This document shows positions 52,455 to 61,473 of a stretch of DNA of 64,000 nt, in pieces. The translations under genes and the position numbers were made by a program. The stretch's first letter is position 1. Every line of letters begins with the position of its first letter. This stretch comes from Marinilongibacter aquaticus (GTDB lineage Bacteria > Bacteroidota > Bacteroidia > Cytophagales > Spirosomataceae). The stretch is from NCBI RefSeq assembly GCF_020149935.1, contig NZ_CP083757.1:434001-498000 (forward strand), read 5' to 3'. The notes beneath the pieces are model-generated. The model saw only the letters and a program-made list of their open reading frames with translations, did not search any database and was not told where the DNA came from.

Positions 52455-52946
52455 ATGAAAAAGCGTTTAACAAGAATTAAAAACAACAAGACGGTATTGG
52501 GTGGGGTTACGCTGGGCCTTGGAGAATACTTCGCGGTAGATCCCGTGATTTTCCGCATCGCTTTCAGTGTATTGTTTTTCACACCTTTGCCGTCATTTAT
52601 CATTTATCTTATTTTATGGATCGTATTGCCTGTACATGAAGATTTCGGCTATACAGAAGGCAATTATGAAACCTCAGATTATCAAACATCAAATTTTACG
52701 ACTATGAGCAGACATTCAAGAAATGGTAACGTGGTTGGTGGAATCATCCTCATTGTTTTGGGAGCCATTTTCGCCTTTCGTACATTCTTCAACATCAACC
52801 TCTTTCATTACATCGGTCAGATGTGGCCCCTTTTCTTAATCGGCCTCGGCGTATGGATTATCGTGCGTGATCGCGACGACAACAACGGGCCAAATACGAA
52901 AGACAATTTCAACGAGCCCGGCACAGGTGGGGGAGAAGCATTTTAA
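52455..52946 (+). CDS. PspC-domain membrane protein with LiaI/LiaF-like helices
   Basis: 163 residues. The PspC domain (about 1-60: KKRLTRIKNNKTVLGGVTLG, FFTPLPSFIIYLILWIVLPV) is followed by a linker and two helices (VVGGIILIVLGAIFAF, FLIGLGVWIIV) of the LiaI-LiaF-TM type. Family role: sensing membrane stress. 21 bp upstream of the LiaF-like gene, likely cotranscribed. Confidence 0.85.
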   Translation: MKKRLTRIKNNKTVLGGVTLGLGEYFAVDPVIFRIAFSVLFFTPLPSFIIYLILWIVLPVHEDFGYTEGNYETSDYQTSNFTTMSRHSRNGNVVGGIILIVLGAIFAFRTFFNINLFHYIGQMWPLFLIGLGVWIIVRDRDDNNGPNTKDNFNEPGTGGGEAF

Positions 52947-52967
52947 CCAAAAGACCATATTTCAATT

Positions 52968-53993
52968 ATGAGAAGAAGTAGCAATGTATTTCTAGGAGCT
53001 ATTCTGATTGTGGTCGGTGTGATTTTTATGGCCTTCAACTACGATCTGATAGATTTTGACCTGACGTTCCGAAAGGTTGCCCAATTCTGGCCCGTGCTGC
53101 TCATTTTAGCCGGATTGGCCGTTCTACTGCACGAACGTAGAAGTTTTTACAATCCCACAACCGCCCTTTTGGTCGCATTTGCCATTCCGCTGGCCATTTA
53201 CAGTATGGCTTCCAATGGCGTACGTCGATTGGAAAACAAGATTGGCGAAGATTTCGATTTCAAATGGGATGACGACGACAACAGTTTTGAGTACGATTGG
53301 AAGGAAAGCGAAGGCGGTGATGCCTATGAATCGGAAGAGCGAAACTACGATAACGGGTCACGCACCGAACAAGACTTTGCCGTACCTTTCAATAGCAAAA
53401 GCGATAAAGTGAAACTGCATGTGGGCGGTGGAGCCGCAGAGTTCCATTTGGAAGATAGCCCAAAAGACGTTTTCGGAGCACGTACTTTGCTGAATGCAGG
53501 TTCATATCAAATCTCTGATGAGTTGCGTGGAAATTCACATGACATCGATTTTGAAATGAAAAAGCGAAAAAATAAGTCTTTTCATTTTGGCGATGGCGAC
53601 AACAACGAGGTTTTTCTAAAATTGAATAAAAAGCCACTTTGGGATATTGAATTGGGTATTGGTGCGGGCGATTTGGACTTTGACCTGAGTCCGTACAAAG
53701 TGGAAAAACTTGAAATCAATACGGGTGCGGCCGCCATAAAAGTGAAACTCGGCGATATGCTGAAAGAATCGCATGTGGATGTCGAAAGTGGCGTGGCCAA
53801 AGTATCCCTTTCTGTTCCTCAAAATGTGGGCTGCGAAATCCGAATGGATGGAGCATTGAATGCCAAAGATTTTGACGGATTCGAAAAACAAGAGAACTCG
53901 CATTACAGAACATCCAATTTCGACACCGCCGATAAAAAAATATACATCAGTGTGTCGAGCGGCCTCTCGTCTGTCAGTGTAGATCGATATTAA
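52968..53993 (+). CDS. LiaF-like membrane protein with toast-rack domain
   Basis: 341 residues. Three N-terminal helices (NVFLGAILIVVGVIFMAF, FWPVLLILAGLAVLL, TALLVAFAIPLAIYS) of the LiaI-LiaF-TM region, an acidic linker of about 60 residues, and a beta-rich C-terminal region (about 145-341) like DUF2154/DUF4097 toast-rack domains: LDFDLSPYKVEKLEINTGAAAIKVKLG. LiaF inhibits an envelope-stress kinase in Firmicutes; the role here is inferred to be membrane-stress response. Cotranscribed with PspC. Confidence 0.82.
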   Translation: MRRSSNVFLGAILIVVGVIFMAFNYDLIDFDLTFRKVAQFWPVLLILAGLAVLLHERRSFYNPTTALLVAFAIPLAIYSMASNGVRRLENKIGEDFDFKWDDDDNSFEYDWKESEGGDAYESEERNYDNGSRTEQDFAVPFNSKSDKVKLHVGGGAAEFHLEDSPKDVFGARTLLNAGSYQISDELRGNSHDIDFEMKKRKNKSFHFGDGDNNEVFLKLNKKPLWDIELGIGAGDLDFDLSPYKVEKLEINTGAAAIKVKLGDMLKESHVDVESGVAKVSLSVPQNVGCEIRMDGALNAKDFDGFEKQENSHYRTSNFDTADKKIYISVSSGLSSVSVDRY

Positions 53994-54018
53994 TTGAGTA
54001 TAAGTAGTCTCGCGAACC

Positions 54019-54049
54019 AAAAGCCCGTCACAGATTGTGTCGGGCTTTT
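54019..54049. terminator. Bidirectional intrinsic terminator
   Basis: AAAAGCCCG (54019-54027) and CGGGCTTTT (54041-54049) with inner CACA/TGTG pairing; A run 5' and T run 3' serve both convergent genes. Confidence 0.88.
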
Positions 54050-54051
54050 TT

Positions 54052-55272
54052 CTAATCCTTATATTTCAAAGCCTTGACAGGCGAAATCCGCAAAATGGCC
54101 CAAGTGGGCAAATACACAATTAAACCAACTACCAATACAGTGCCCAAATTTACCAAAAGAAAAACCGGCAAGCTCCAAGAAACGGGCACATAGCTCATGT
54201 AATAATTTACAGGATCTAGAGGAATAAGCTTGAACTGATATTGAAGAAAGCACAAAACCAGAGCCAATCCATTGCCGATAAGCAAGCCTTTCACCACAAT
54301 TTGCAGGGCATTGAGCACAAAAATGCGTTGAATAATACTGTTTTTGGTGCCCACGGCTTTCAATAAACCAATCATCGGTGTGCGTTCCATAATCATGATC
54401 AAGAGCACAGATACCATATTGAAACTGGCCACAATAATGACCAAAACAATGACAATGACAATGTTGCGGTCGAGCAGATTGAACCATTCGAAAAACACAT
54501 GCAGCATATTGGTGATTTTGGTCAACTGTAAATCCGGCGGGATTTGAGCATACAATTCATTGATCGTCTGATCCATTTTGTCGAAATCGTTCAAGAATAT
54601 CTCCGAATGCCCGATTTCATCAGAAGCCCAACCGTTTATGCGACGAATCAGATCAATATCCACAAAACTGTAGGCCTTGTCCATTTCTTCAATTCCGCTG
54701 GTATAAAAACCCACAACTTTTACTTTTCGGGCTCTGGGCGGATTTTGAATGAAATAAATAAGCAGTTCGTCGCCAATTTCTACACTCAAAAGACGCTTTT
54801 GCGTTAAACTCAGCACAATTTCTTTGGCATAAGAGCTGCTATCTTTCCCAATTGGTCGACCTTCCACTAGGTTTGTTTCAAACTTTTTCCAGTCGTAATC
54901 TTCTCCCACGCCTTTCAGCACAGTACCCGAAATCTGCGTCTCCGACTTCAATAAAGCCGATTTGAAAGCTACGGCCTGCACACGCGACACATTTTTCTCC
55001 TCTTGCAAAAAACCTTGTAATTCGGGGCTGTCTTCGAAAGGAAGCTCTTCGAAAGACTGATTCAAGGTGATTTTGCTCATCTGCATATGGCCAGACATGA
55101 GAAACAATTTTTCCTTGATGGTATCTTTAAATCCCAACAAAACCGAAAAGGAAAGTAGAATGGCGGCTACGCCAATTGCAATACTTGCTGTGCCAATTGC
55201 AATGACGGATGAAGAAAAGGTCTTACCTTTGGTCTTTCTTATTTTCTGAGCCAGAAATAATTCAGTATTCAT
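54052..55272 (-). CDS. LolC/LolE-type ABC transporter permease
   Basis: 406 residues from ATG 55272 (MNTELFLAQKIRKTKGK). One N-terminal helix (SVIAIGTASIAIGVAAILLS), a large periplasmic MacB-like domain, and three C-terminal helices with IMERTPMIGLLKAVGTKNSIIQRIF, the FtsX hallmark. LolCDE extracts lipoproteins from the inner membrane. The partner ATPase LolD is not adjacent. Only 11 bp separates its start from the divergent NamZ-like gene. Confidence 0.85.
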   Translation of the reverse strand: MNTELFLAQKIRKTKGKTFSSSVIAIGTASIAIGVAAILLSFSVLLGFKDTIKEKLFLMSGHMQMSKITLNQSFEELPFEDSPELQGFLQEEKNVSRVQAVAFKSALLKSETQISGTVLKGVGEDYDWKKFETNLVEGRPIGKDSSSYAKEIVLSLTQKRLLSVEIGDELLIYFIQNPPRARKVKVVGFYTSGIEEMDKAYSFVDIDLIRRINGWASDEIGHSEIFLNDFDKMDQTINELYAQIPPDLQLTKITNMLHVFFEWFNLLDRNIVIVIVLVIIVASFNMVSVLLIMIMERTPMIGLLKAVGTKNSIIQRIFVLNALQIVVKGLLIGNGLALVLCFLQYQFKLIPLDPVNYYMSYVPVSWSLPVFLLVNLGTVLVVGLIVYLPTWAILRISPVKALKYKD

Positions 55273-55283
55273 AAACGAGGCCA

Positions 55284-56465
55284 ATGAAGAATTTTTTTGT
55301 ACCGCTGCTTATAGCACTTGTTTCATTTTCTTCTTTCAGCTGTAAAGCTAAGGTAAATAGCCCTGAAAAAATAAAAGTTGGGGCCGAATCGATGGAAAAG
55401 TATTTGCCGAAATTGGAAGGCAAACGCGTAGGCTTGGTGATAAACCATACTTCCACCGTCGGAAAAACGCATTTGTTGGATACGCTTTTGTCGAGGCAGG
55501 TCAATGTGGCCAAGCTCTTCGCCCCCGAGCACGGCTTTCGCGGACAAGCCGATGCCGGTGCTCATATTTTGAATGAAACCGACGCCCAAACGGGTTTGCC
55601 CATCATTTCCCTTTACGGAAAAAACAGAAAACCCAGTGCAGAGCATCTGAGCGGAATTGATATTCTGGTTTTCGATATTCAAGATGTGGGAGTGCGTTTC
55701 TATACCTATATCAGCACCTTGCACAATATCATTGAAGCTGCAGCAAACAACAACATCCCCGTTTTGGTCTTGGATAGACCCAATCCCAACGGACATTATG
55801 TTGCCGGTCCTGTTCTGGAAGAAGGTTACGAATCTTTCGTGGGTATGAACAAGATTCCTGTTGTATACGGACTGACAATCGGTGAATTGGCCATTATGAT
55901 CAACGAAGAAAAATGGGCCAGCAAAAAGCATTGTGATTTGGAAGTGATTCCTTGCGAAAATTATACACACGCATCGCGTTACGATTTACCGATAAAACCT
56001 TCGCCCAATTTGCCCAATGCCCAATCGATTTGGCTATATCCCTCCATCTGCTTTTTCGAGCCCACAAAAGTCAGCGTTGGCCGCGGCACAGATCTTCAAT
56101 TTCAAGTAATCGGAGGACCCGACAAGAATCTTGGGAGATACAAATTTACCCCTGTGGACAAACCCGGTGCTCACAATCCTGTGAATAAAGACATTCTATG
56201 CTACGGTGAAAACCTTTCGGACGTCGATGCTCGAAATATGGGTTTCGATCTGCACTACCTTTTCAATTTTTACAAGAATTTTGAAGATAAAGCGAACTTT
56301 TTCACAAACGAACGCTTTTTTAATCTTTTAACTGGAAACGGTTGGCTTATAGAAGACCTCAAAGCGGGTAAAACAGTGGCCGAAGTGGAGTCGAAATGGC
56401 AACCTGCACTCGAAAAATTTAAAACACTCAGAAAGAAGTATCTTATTTATCCAGATTTCAAATAA
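55284..56465 (+). CDS. DUF1343/NamZ-type exo-muramidase lipoprotein
   Basis: 393 residues, lipoprotein signal (MKNFFVPLLI...FSSFSC). GLVINHTSTVGK, LFAPEHGFRGQADAG, DVGVRFYTYISTL and VLDRPNPNGHYVAGP are diagnostic of DUF1343 (YbbC). Bacillus NamZ (YbbC) is an exo-beta-N-acetylmuramidase, so this probably recycles or remodels peptidoglycan. Its stop is directly followed by the guaA start (no gap). Confidence 0.88.
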   Translation: MKNFFVPLLIALVSFSSFSCKAKVNSPEKIKVGAESMEKYLPKLEGKRVGLVINHTSTVGKTHLLDTLLSRQVNVAKLFAPEHGFRGQADAGAHILNETDAQTGLPIISLYGKNRKPSAEHLSGIDILVFDIQDVGVRFYTYISTLHNIIEAAANNNIPVLVLDRPNPNGHYVAGPVLEEGYESFVGMNKIPVVYGLTIGELAIMINEEKWASKKHCDLEVIPCENYTHASRYDLPIKPSPNLPNAQSIWLYPSICFFEPTKVSVGRGTDLQFQVIGGPDKNLGRYKFTPVDKPGAHNPVNKDILCYGENLSDVDARNMGFDLHYLFNFYKNFEDKANFFTNERFFNLLTGNGWLIEDLKAGKTVAEVESKWQPALEKFKTLRKKYLIYPDFK

Positions 56466-57995
56466 ATGGACGAAAAAATCATAATTATCGATTTTGGCTC
56501 TCAGTATACACAATTGATTGCCCGTCGAATTCGCGAACTCAATGTATATTGTGAGATTCACCCTTTCAGTAATATTCCAGAAATCGACGGTTCGGTCAAA
56601 GGCATTGTCCTTTCGGGCAGTCCGTGTAGTGTGCGAGACGAAGATTCGCCAAGAATGGACTTGGATTTATTCCTCGACAAATTGCCCGTATTGGGCGTGT
56701 GCTACGGGGCTCAGCTTTTGGCACAAACGCAAGGTGGAAACGTGCAAGCTTCCACTACGCGTGAATACGGGCGAGCAATTTTGTCGGAAAGAAACGACAA
56801 AGAAACTCTTTTTCAAGGTATTTCGAGTAATTCGCAGGTTTGGATGTCGCACGGCGATACCATCACCGAATTGCCAAGTTCTGCAGAAATTATCGCTTCC
56901 ACGGATAGCGTACGTGTTGCGGCTTTTAAATTTCACGACAAGCCCGTTTTCGGTATTCAGTTCCATCCAGAAGTGACACATTCAACGGATGGCAAGCAGC
57001 TTTTGGAAAACTTTTTGGTAGGCATTTGCGGATGCAGCCAAACATGGACCTCCGACTCTTTTGTGGAAACCACAGTTGAGGAATTGAAAGAAACACTTGG
57101 AAACGACAAAGTGGTAATGGGGCTTTCGGGTGGCGTGGATTCTTCTGTAGCCGCAATGTTGATTCATAAAGCCATTGGAAAAAACTTGTACTGCATTTTC
57201 GTAGACAATGGCCTTCTTCGTAAAAATGAATTCGAAGATGTTTTGACATCCTACAAAGGACTTGGCCTAAATGTGAAAGGTGTAGACGCCAAAGCCCGTT
57301 TCCTCAATGCCTTGAAGGGACTTACAGATCCTGAAGACAAACGCAAAGCCATAGGGCGTACTTTCATCGAAGTATTCGACGACGAAGCCCATAAAATTCA
57401 GGATGTGAAATGGTTGGGACAAGGCACCATTTACCCCGATGTTATCGAATCGGTTTCTGTAAAAGGCCCCTCGGTGACCATTAAATCGCATCACAACGTA
57501 GGAGGCTTGCCCGATTTCATGAAACTCAAAGTGGTAGAGCCCCTGAAACTGTTGTTTAAAGACGGTGTACGCGATGTAGGCCGAGCGATTGATATGCCCG
57601 ATATCATTTTGAAAAGACACCCTTTCCCTGGGCCAGGTCTTGGAATCCGTATTTTGGGTGATATCACTGAAGATAAAGTGAGAATTCTGCAAGAAGTGGA
57701 TCATTACTTTATTCAAGGTTTGAAAGATCACAAACTGTACGACGACGTTTGGCAAGCAGGAGCAATGCTCTTACCTGTACAAAGTGTGGGCGTAATGGGT
57801 GACGAAAGAACATACGAAAGTGTAGTGGCTCTTCGGGCCGTGACCAGCGTAGACGGTATGACAGCCGATTGGGCTCATTTGCCTTATCCATTTTTGGCCA
57901 AGGTTTCGAATGACATTATCAACAATGTCAAAGGCGTCAATCGTGTGGTATACGATATCAGTTCAAAACCCCCGGCAACTATCGAGTGGGAATAA
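56466..57995 (+). CDS. guaA: GMP synthase (glutamine-hydrolysing)
   Basis: 509 residues, XMP plus glutamine and ATP to GMP. N-terminal amidotransferase with Cys in [11 protein letters not shown] and His/Glu in [11 protein letters not shown] pyrophosphatase PP-loop [12 protein letters not shown] and C-terminal [13 protein letters not shown] dimerisation domain. It starts on the base after the NamZ-like stop; terminator at 58002. Confidence 0.97.
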   Translation: MDEKIIIIDFGSQYTQLIARRIRELNVYCEIHPFSNIPEIDGSVKGIVLSGSPCSVRDEDSPRMDLDLFLDKLPVLGVCYGAQLLAQTQGGNVQASTTREYGRAILSERNDKETLFQGISSNSQVWMSHGDTITELPSSAEIIASTDSVRVAAFKFHDKPVFGIQFHPEVTHSTDGKQLLENFLVGICGCSQTWTSDSFVETTVEELKETLGNDKVVMGLSGGVDSSVAAMLIHKAIGKNLYCIFVDNGLLRKNEFEDVLTSYKGLGLNVKGVDAKARFLNALKGLTDPEDKRKAIGRTFIEVFDDEAHKIQDVKWLGQGTIYPDVIESVSVKGPSVTIKSHHNVGGLPDFMKLKVVEPLKLLFKDGVRDVGRAIDMPDIILKRHPFPGPGLGIRILGDITEDKVRILQEVDHYFIQGLKDHKLYDDVWQAGAMLLPVQSVGVMGDERTYESVVALRAVTSVDGMTADWAHLPYPFLAKVSNDIINNVKGVNRVVYDISSKPPATIEWE

Positions 57996-58001
57996 AATAG
58001 C

Positions 58002-58031
58002 AAAGGCCATCTTTTCAGATGGCCTTTTTTT
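58002..58031 (+). terminator. Intrinsic terminator of guaA
   Basis: AAAGGCCATCT (58002-58012) with AGATGGCCTTT (58017-58027), loop TTTC, then T run. Confidence 0.88.
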
Positions 58032-58053
58032 ATATCGATAAAATATCTCTTTC

Positions 58054-59232
58054 TTAATTCTGGCTCACTGGCGAACCGCCCAAGCCCAATGTTCTTGTAG
58101 GACTCGTTTGTCCACTCACTTCTTTCGCCTTCTTGGTACGGTGCATTCTGAATCGACGCAATTCCAACCAACTGCCGACGGCCAAATAGACCGCGAAAAT
58201 TACCGCCACATACAAAGACAAGGCTGTGTTGGTAAAGAAGCTTCTCAAATAATAAGTGAACACTGTCAAAACGATGGTCATGGTGTAAAGGCTAAGTGAA
58301 GCCGCCAAATGACTCATGCCATTATCTACAAGGAGATGATGAATGTGTAAACGATCGGGTTTGAAAGGCGATTTACGTTTCAATATTCTTAGGCCGAATA
58401 CCCGAAGTGAATCAAAAATTGGTACGCTCAACAAAACAATAACCAAAACCGGAGCCGAAACGTAATGATTGTTGGGCGAGAAGTTGTGATCTTGATTGAG
58501 TGTAATGAATTTCACGGCCAACATGGTGACGATAAAACCAACCATTAAAGAGCCCGTATCACCCATGAAAATCTTGCTTGTTTTCGAATAATTGTATCGC
58601 AAGAAACCCAAAAGAGAAGCCGAAAGCGAAAGGCTCAAACAAGCCAAAGACCAATGTTGATTGAGCATAAACCAAAGTCCAAAACCCGCACTGGAAATCA
58701 TGCCGATCCCCCCAGCTAGACCGTCAATACCGTCGATCAAATTGAAGGAGTTGATCATGGCCACGAATATGAAGACGGTCAAAACAACACCTACAAAATA
58801 AGGGATTTCGTAAATACCGAAAATGCCAAAAAACGACGTAATGCAGAGGTTGCTTCCCACCACAACCAACACCGAAATGATGATTTGAGAAGCCAATTTT
58901 TTCAAAGGAGCCAAAGCAAAGAGGTCGTCTTTCAAACCCAAAAAGAACAAGCCGATCAGTCCGGCCAAAACTTTGTGCAAGAGAAAACCCTCGTCTTCAA
59001 AATTCCAGATAAGGTAAGCCGTCAGTGTTCCCGCAAAAATCCCCACACCGCCAAAAGTAGGAGTGGGGCTACTGTGTGAACTGCGTTTCACTGGGTTTTC
59101 CAATAAATTCCGAATTTGGCAAATGTTTCGGATTACCGGAATCGAACGCCAAGTAATCGTAAGTGCAATTACCATACTCAGTATTATCTGAATATTCTGA
59201 TCTGCAATAAGTTCCTCTAGAACTAGACTCAT
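58054..59232 (-). CDS. Undecaprenyl-phosphate sugar-1-phosphate transferase (WecA/MraY family)
   Basis: 392 residues and about 11 helices. Family motifs: SSHSSPTPTFGGVGIF, the catalytic NLIDGIDGLAGG with adjacent Asp residues, and RLHIHHLLVDNGMSH. It transfers UDP-activated HexNAc-1-phosphate to undecaprenyl phosphate to start O-antigen, ECA or teichoic-type polysaccharides. It lacks MraY-specific sequence and is alone here, separate from cell-wall genes, so WecA/TagO-type is more likely. Confidence 0.88.
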   Translation of the reverse strand: MSLVLEELIADQNIQIILSMVIALTITWRSIPVIRNICQIRNLLENPVKRSSHSSPTPTFGGVGIFAGTLTAYLIWNFEDEGFLLHKVLAGLIGLFFLGLKDDLFALAPLKKLASQIIISVLVVVGSNLCITSFFGIFGIYEIPYFVGVVLTVFIFVAMINSFNLIDGIDGLAGGIGMISSAGFGLWFMLNQHWSLACLSLSLSASLLGFLRYNYSKTSKIFMGDTGSLMVGFIVTMLAVKFITLNQDHNFSPNNHYVSAPVLVIVLLSVPIFDSLRVFGLRILKRKSPFKPDRLHIHHLLVDNGMSHLAASLSLYTMTIVLTVFTYYLRSFFTNTALSLYVAVIFAVYLAVGSWLELRRFRMHRTKKAKEVSGQTSPTRTLGLGGSPVSQN

Positions 59233-59258
59233 GTGAATTAATCTTTAAAGAATCTCGC

Positions 59259-59266
59259 CAAAAATA
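59259..59266 (-). promoter_or_regulatory. -7 promoter element of the sugar-phosphate transferase gene
   Basis: Minus strand TATTTTTG, exact TAnnTTTG, 27 bp before ATG 59232; no good -33. Confidence 0.45.
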
Positions 59267-59331
59267 ACGAAATAAAATTTGTTTCTCTGTTTTGCCATTG
59301 TCAAAAGAACAATAGTTTATTTAACGGTAAA

Positions 59332-59883
59332 TTATTCGGTAATAATCCTGTTCCGAACAAAGCTGGCGGGATTTCCCCTCCAAATTTCATTGGCCCCCAT
59401 CGATTTCGACAATACTGATCCTGCGGCCAATACACTGTGTGCCCCTGCGGTTACCCCTTGGGTTACCAAAGATTTGGCTCCAATCCAAGCCCCTTCTTCC
59501 AATACAATTTCATCAATAATCAAGTCGAAGGTTTCCCTTTTATAATTGTGATTCCCCGTCAGCAGCAAGGCATCTTGCGATATACAGGCATTGTCGCCGA
59601 TACGGACCATACAGAAATTATCAATCCAAACTTTTTCTCCAATCCAAACCTGCTGGCCTATTTCCAAAAACCAGGGATACTTAATGTTTACCTTGGGCTT
59701 TATTACCAGCCCATTACCCACTTTGGCTCCGAAAGAACGTAAAACAAATATCTTGAGTTTCATCGGTAAAGGCATATAAGTATTGATGAACATTCGCCCG
59801 AATACAAACCAAGAGACCCTTTTCAGCAAAGAGCCGGGCTTATACCAACTGTTGTCAAACTTGGTGAGATCAACCTTTTTCAT
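59332..59883 (-). CDS. WcaF-type acetyltransferase (left-handed beta-helix)
   Basis: 183 residues, hexapeptide repeats about 60-160 (IGDNACISQDALLL, IGAKSLVTQGVTAGAHSVLAAGSVL). HNYKRETFDLII and the GNPASFVRNR end match WcaF colanic acid acetyltransferases, which O-acetylate exopolysaccharide sugars. The start overlaps the prephenate dehydrogenase stop by 14 bp, so they are coupled, an unusual pairing. Confidence 0.85.
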   Translation of the reverse strand: MKKVDLTKFDNSWYKPGSLLKRVSWFVFGRMFINTYMPLPMKLKIFVLRSFGAKVGNGLVIKPKVNIKYPWFLEIGQQVWIGEKVWIDNFCMVRIGDNACISQDALLLTGNHNYKRETFDLIIDEIVLEEGAWIGAKSLVTQGVTAGAHSVLAAGSVLSKSMGANEIWRGNPASFVRNRIITE

Positions 59884-61135
59884 TGTTCAATCTTTCAATT
59901 AGTAAAGTACTCAAGTTTCGTCCTTCGTCCAACCTGCCAGCCAAGAAAGCCTTTGTTCGGGAGAAATGCCGCTCATAACCAACCTTATCGCCCACTTCTA
60001 CAATGTGTGCCCATTCTTGTACCGCTGTATGAAAGGCCAAATCGTCTTTCCGGATGCTCAGGTCGAACAAAGCCGTTTTTATTGATTCTTTCAGCAATGC
60101 CTCGTTCATAAATAAGTATTCGGCCATACCTACTCGTAATTTGAATGGAGGAGTTTGGCAAACCAAATTCTCGTATGGACTTGTGCCCAATCTGGCCCAT
60201 GTAACCACCATTGCCAATAAACTCAAATGCGAATTGGGTTTGTGATCTTCGCCGGGGTTTAAAGAAAATTCGGCCATCAACTCGTCATTCAGCATCAATT
60301 TTCCTTCAAATCCAGCAAAAACTTTCTTTTTCGCATTCCAAATTAATTCTTCCAAAGCCACTTCATCCGCCGAAATCATCATACCGAAAATATCGTTTTC
60401 GGCTTGTGCATAGGTTCTTACATCCGATTTAGAAAACGGATTCAACATGGCCATTCCCGAATAAACGTGATATTTATAACTGAAAATACGCAGTGTAAGC
60501 AGCAATTTCAAATTGTCTAATCCGCTGCTGTGCAGTGGGTTCTCCCAAGGGAATATGCCACGGTGCATGAAAGATGTGCCAATGCTTTCGAAACCGATGT
60601 GCGTCACCACCTGAATGTCCGCCATCATTTTATCGTGCACTTCGCCACTTTTCAATTCACGCAATTTGGAGCCCGTAAATTCCATTATTTTCACAACGGC
60701 CTTATAGGTCTCTGTCGAACATCTTTCTGGAATAAGAGCCAAAGTTTGCCCTTTAGGATCAACTTGCGGGCCGTGCAGCGAATGCAATGTAAAGATCTCA
60801 GTATCAGCAGGAAGATACGTATCAAAAGCTAGTATTTCGGGATATTTTACGCTTGTTTGTCCGCCAACAATTTTCTTCTCAGTGAAAAATGGAGACACAG
60901 ATGCTACGACTGAAGCTATTTTCTCCGTTTCGACACAGAAAAGAATATAATCGGCAGAAGAGACGACCTCACCGCCATTTTCGAGGATTTTCAATGAACT
61001 GTTTGCGAACTCCTTACGCAGCTCTTCCAAATTTTCGGGTAGGTCTGTGGCAAAGCAATCCATACCTGCATCTGAAAAGATGCGGGCAAAGACTTTTCCC
61101 ATATCGCCCAAACCGATTATGCCAATTTTCAACAT
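59870..61135 (-). CDS. Prephenate dehydrogenase, fungal (Tyr1)-like type
   Basis: 421 residues. The N-terminal NAD(P) motif is GIIGLGDMGKVFARIF; HSLHGPQVDPKGQTLALIP and FESIGTSFMHRGIFPWENP place it with the yeast Tyr1-like branch rather than E. coli TyrA, because it lacks a chorismate mutase domain. It converts prephenate to hydroxyphenylpyruvate for Tyr synthesis. Cotranscribed with wcaF-like and probably with the small membrane protein 45 bp upstream. Confidence 0.82.
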   Translation of the reverse strand: MLKIGIIGLGDMGKVFARIFSDAGMDCFATDLPENLEELRKEFANSSLKILENGGEVVSSADYILFCVETEKIASVVASVSPFFTEKKIVGGQTSVKYPEILAFDTYLPADTEIFTLHSLHGPQVDPKGQTLALIPERCSTETYKAVVKIMEFTGSKLRELKSGEVHDKMMADIQVVTHIGFESIGTSFMHRGIFPWENPLHSSGLDNLKLLLTLRIFSYKYHVYSGMAMLNPFSKSDVRTYAQAENDIFGMMISADEVALEELIWNAKKKVFAGFEGKLMLNDELMAEFSLNPGEDHKPNSHLSLLAMVVTWARLGTSPYENLVCQTPPFKLRVGMAEYLFMNEALLKESIKTALFDLSIRKDDLAFHTAVQEWAHIVEVGDKVGYERHFSRTKAFLAGRLDEGRNLSTLLIERLNNEKG

Positions 61136-61180
61136 TCAAAATACAATTTGGGCAAAGCTAGAGGATAATTTGCGGTATGC

Positions 61181-61303
61181 CTAAAGCTTAAAAAAGGAAA
61201 ACACAAATAGCCCTAAAATAATGACACCGCTAATTAAGGTTACCCATTTGGAGTGTAATACTTTGTTTCGGTTAGATCGAGAATAGTAGTTAAGATTGTT
61301 CAT
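61181..61303 (-). CDS. Small 40-residue membrane protein
   Basis: ATG 61301-61303, stop TAG 61181-61183. The protein has a basic N-terminus (SRSNRNKVLHSKW) and one helix (VTLISGVIILGLFVFSFFKL), ending at the stop. It lies 45 bp before the prephenate dehydrogenase start on the same strand. No family recognised; a clean basic-then-hydrophobic design suggests a real small membrane protein. Confidence 0.5.
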   Translation of the reverse strand: MNNLNYYSRSNRNKVLHSKWVTLISGVIILGLFVFSFFKL

Positions 61304-61433
61304 AGTTTGTTAGTATATATTTCTTCATTGAGCACGTTTGGTTACCCAATAATAATGATTCGGATTGAATTTTCAAAAAAAAATGAAAGTATATTTAAAT
61401 GTTTGATTTCTTGTGCCTAATTCTGGACTAATT

Positions 61434-61441
61434 TACTTTTG
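61434..61441 (+). promoter_or_regulatory. -7/-33 promoter of hisG
   Basis: TACTTTTG, exact TAnnTTTG, with TTG at 61411-61413 (20-bp spacing), 32 bp before ATG 61474. The best promoter in the window. Confidence 0.75.
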
Positions 61442-61473
61442 AGCCAAATTTGAAATGAAAAGCAAAACATTAA

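Noticed and set aside
55273-55284. Longer start of the LolC/E permease (MASF...)
   Set aside because: It would overlap the divergent NamZ-like start codon; MNTELF at 55272 is the conserved beginning.
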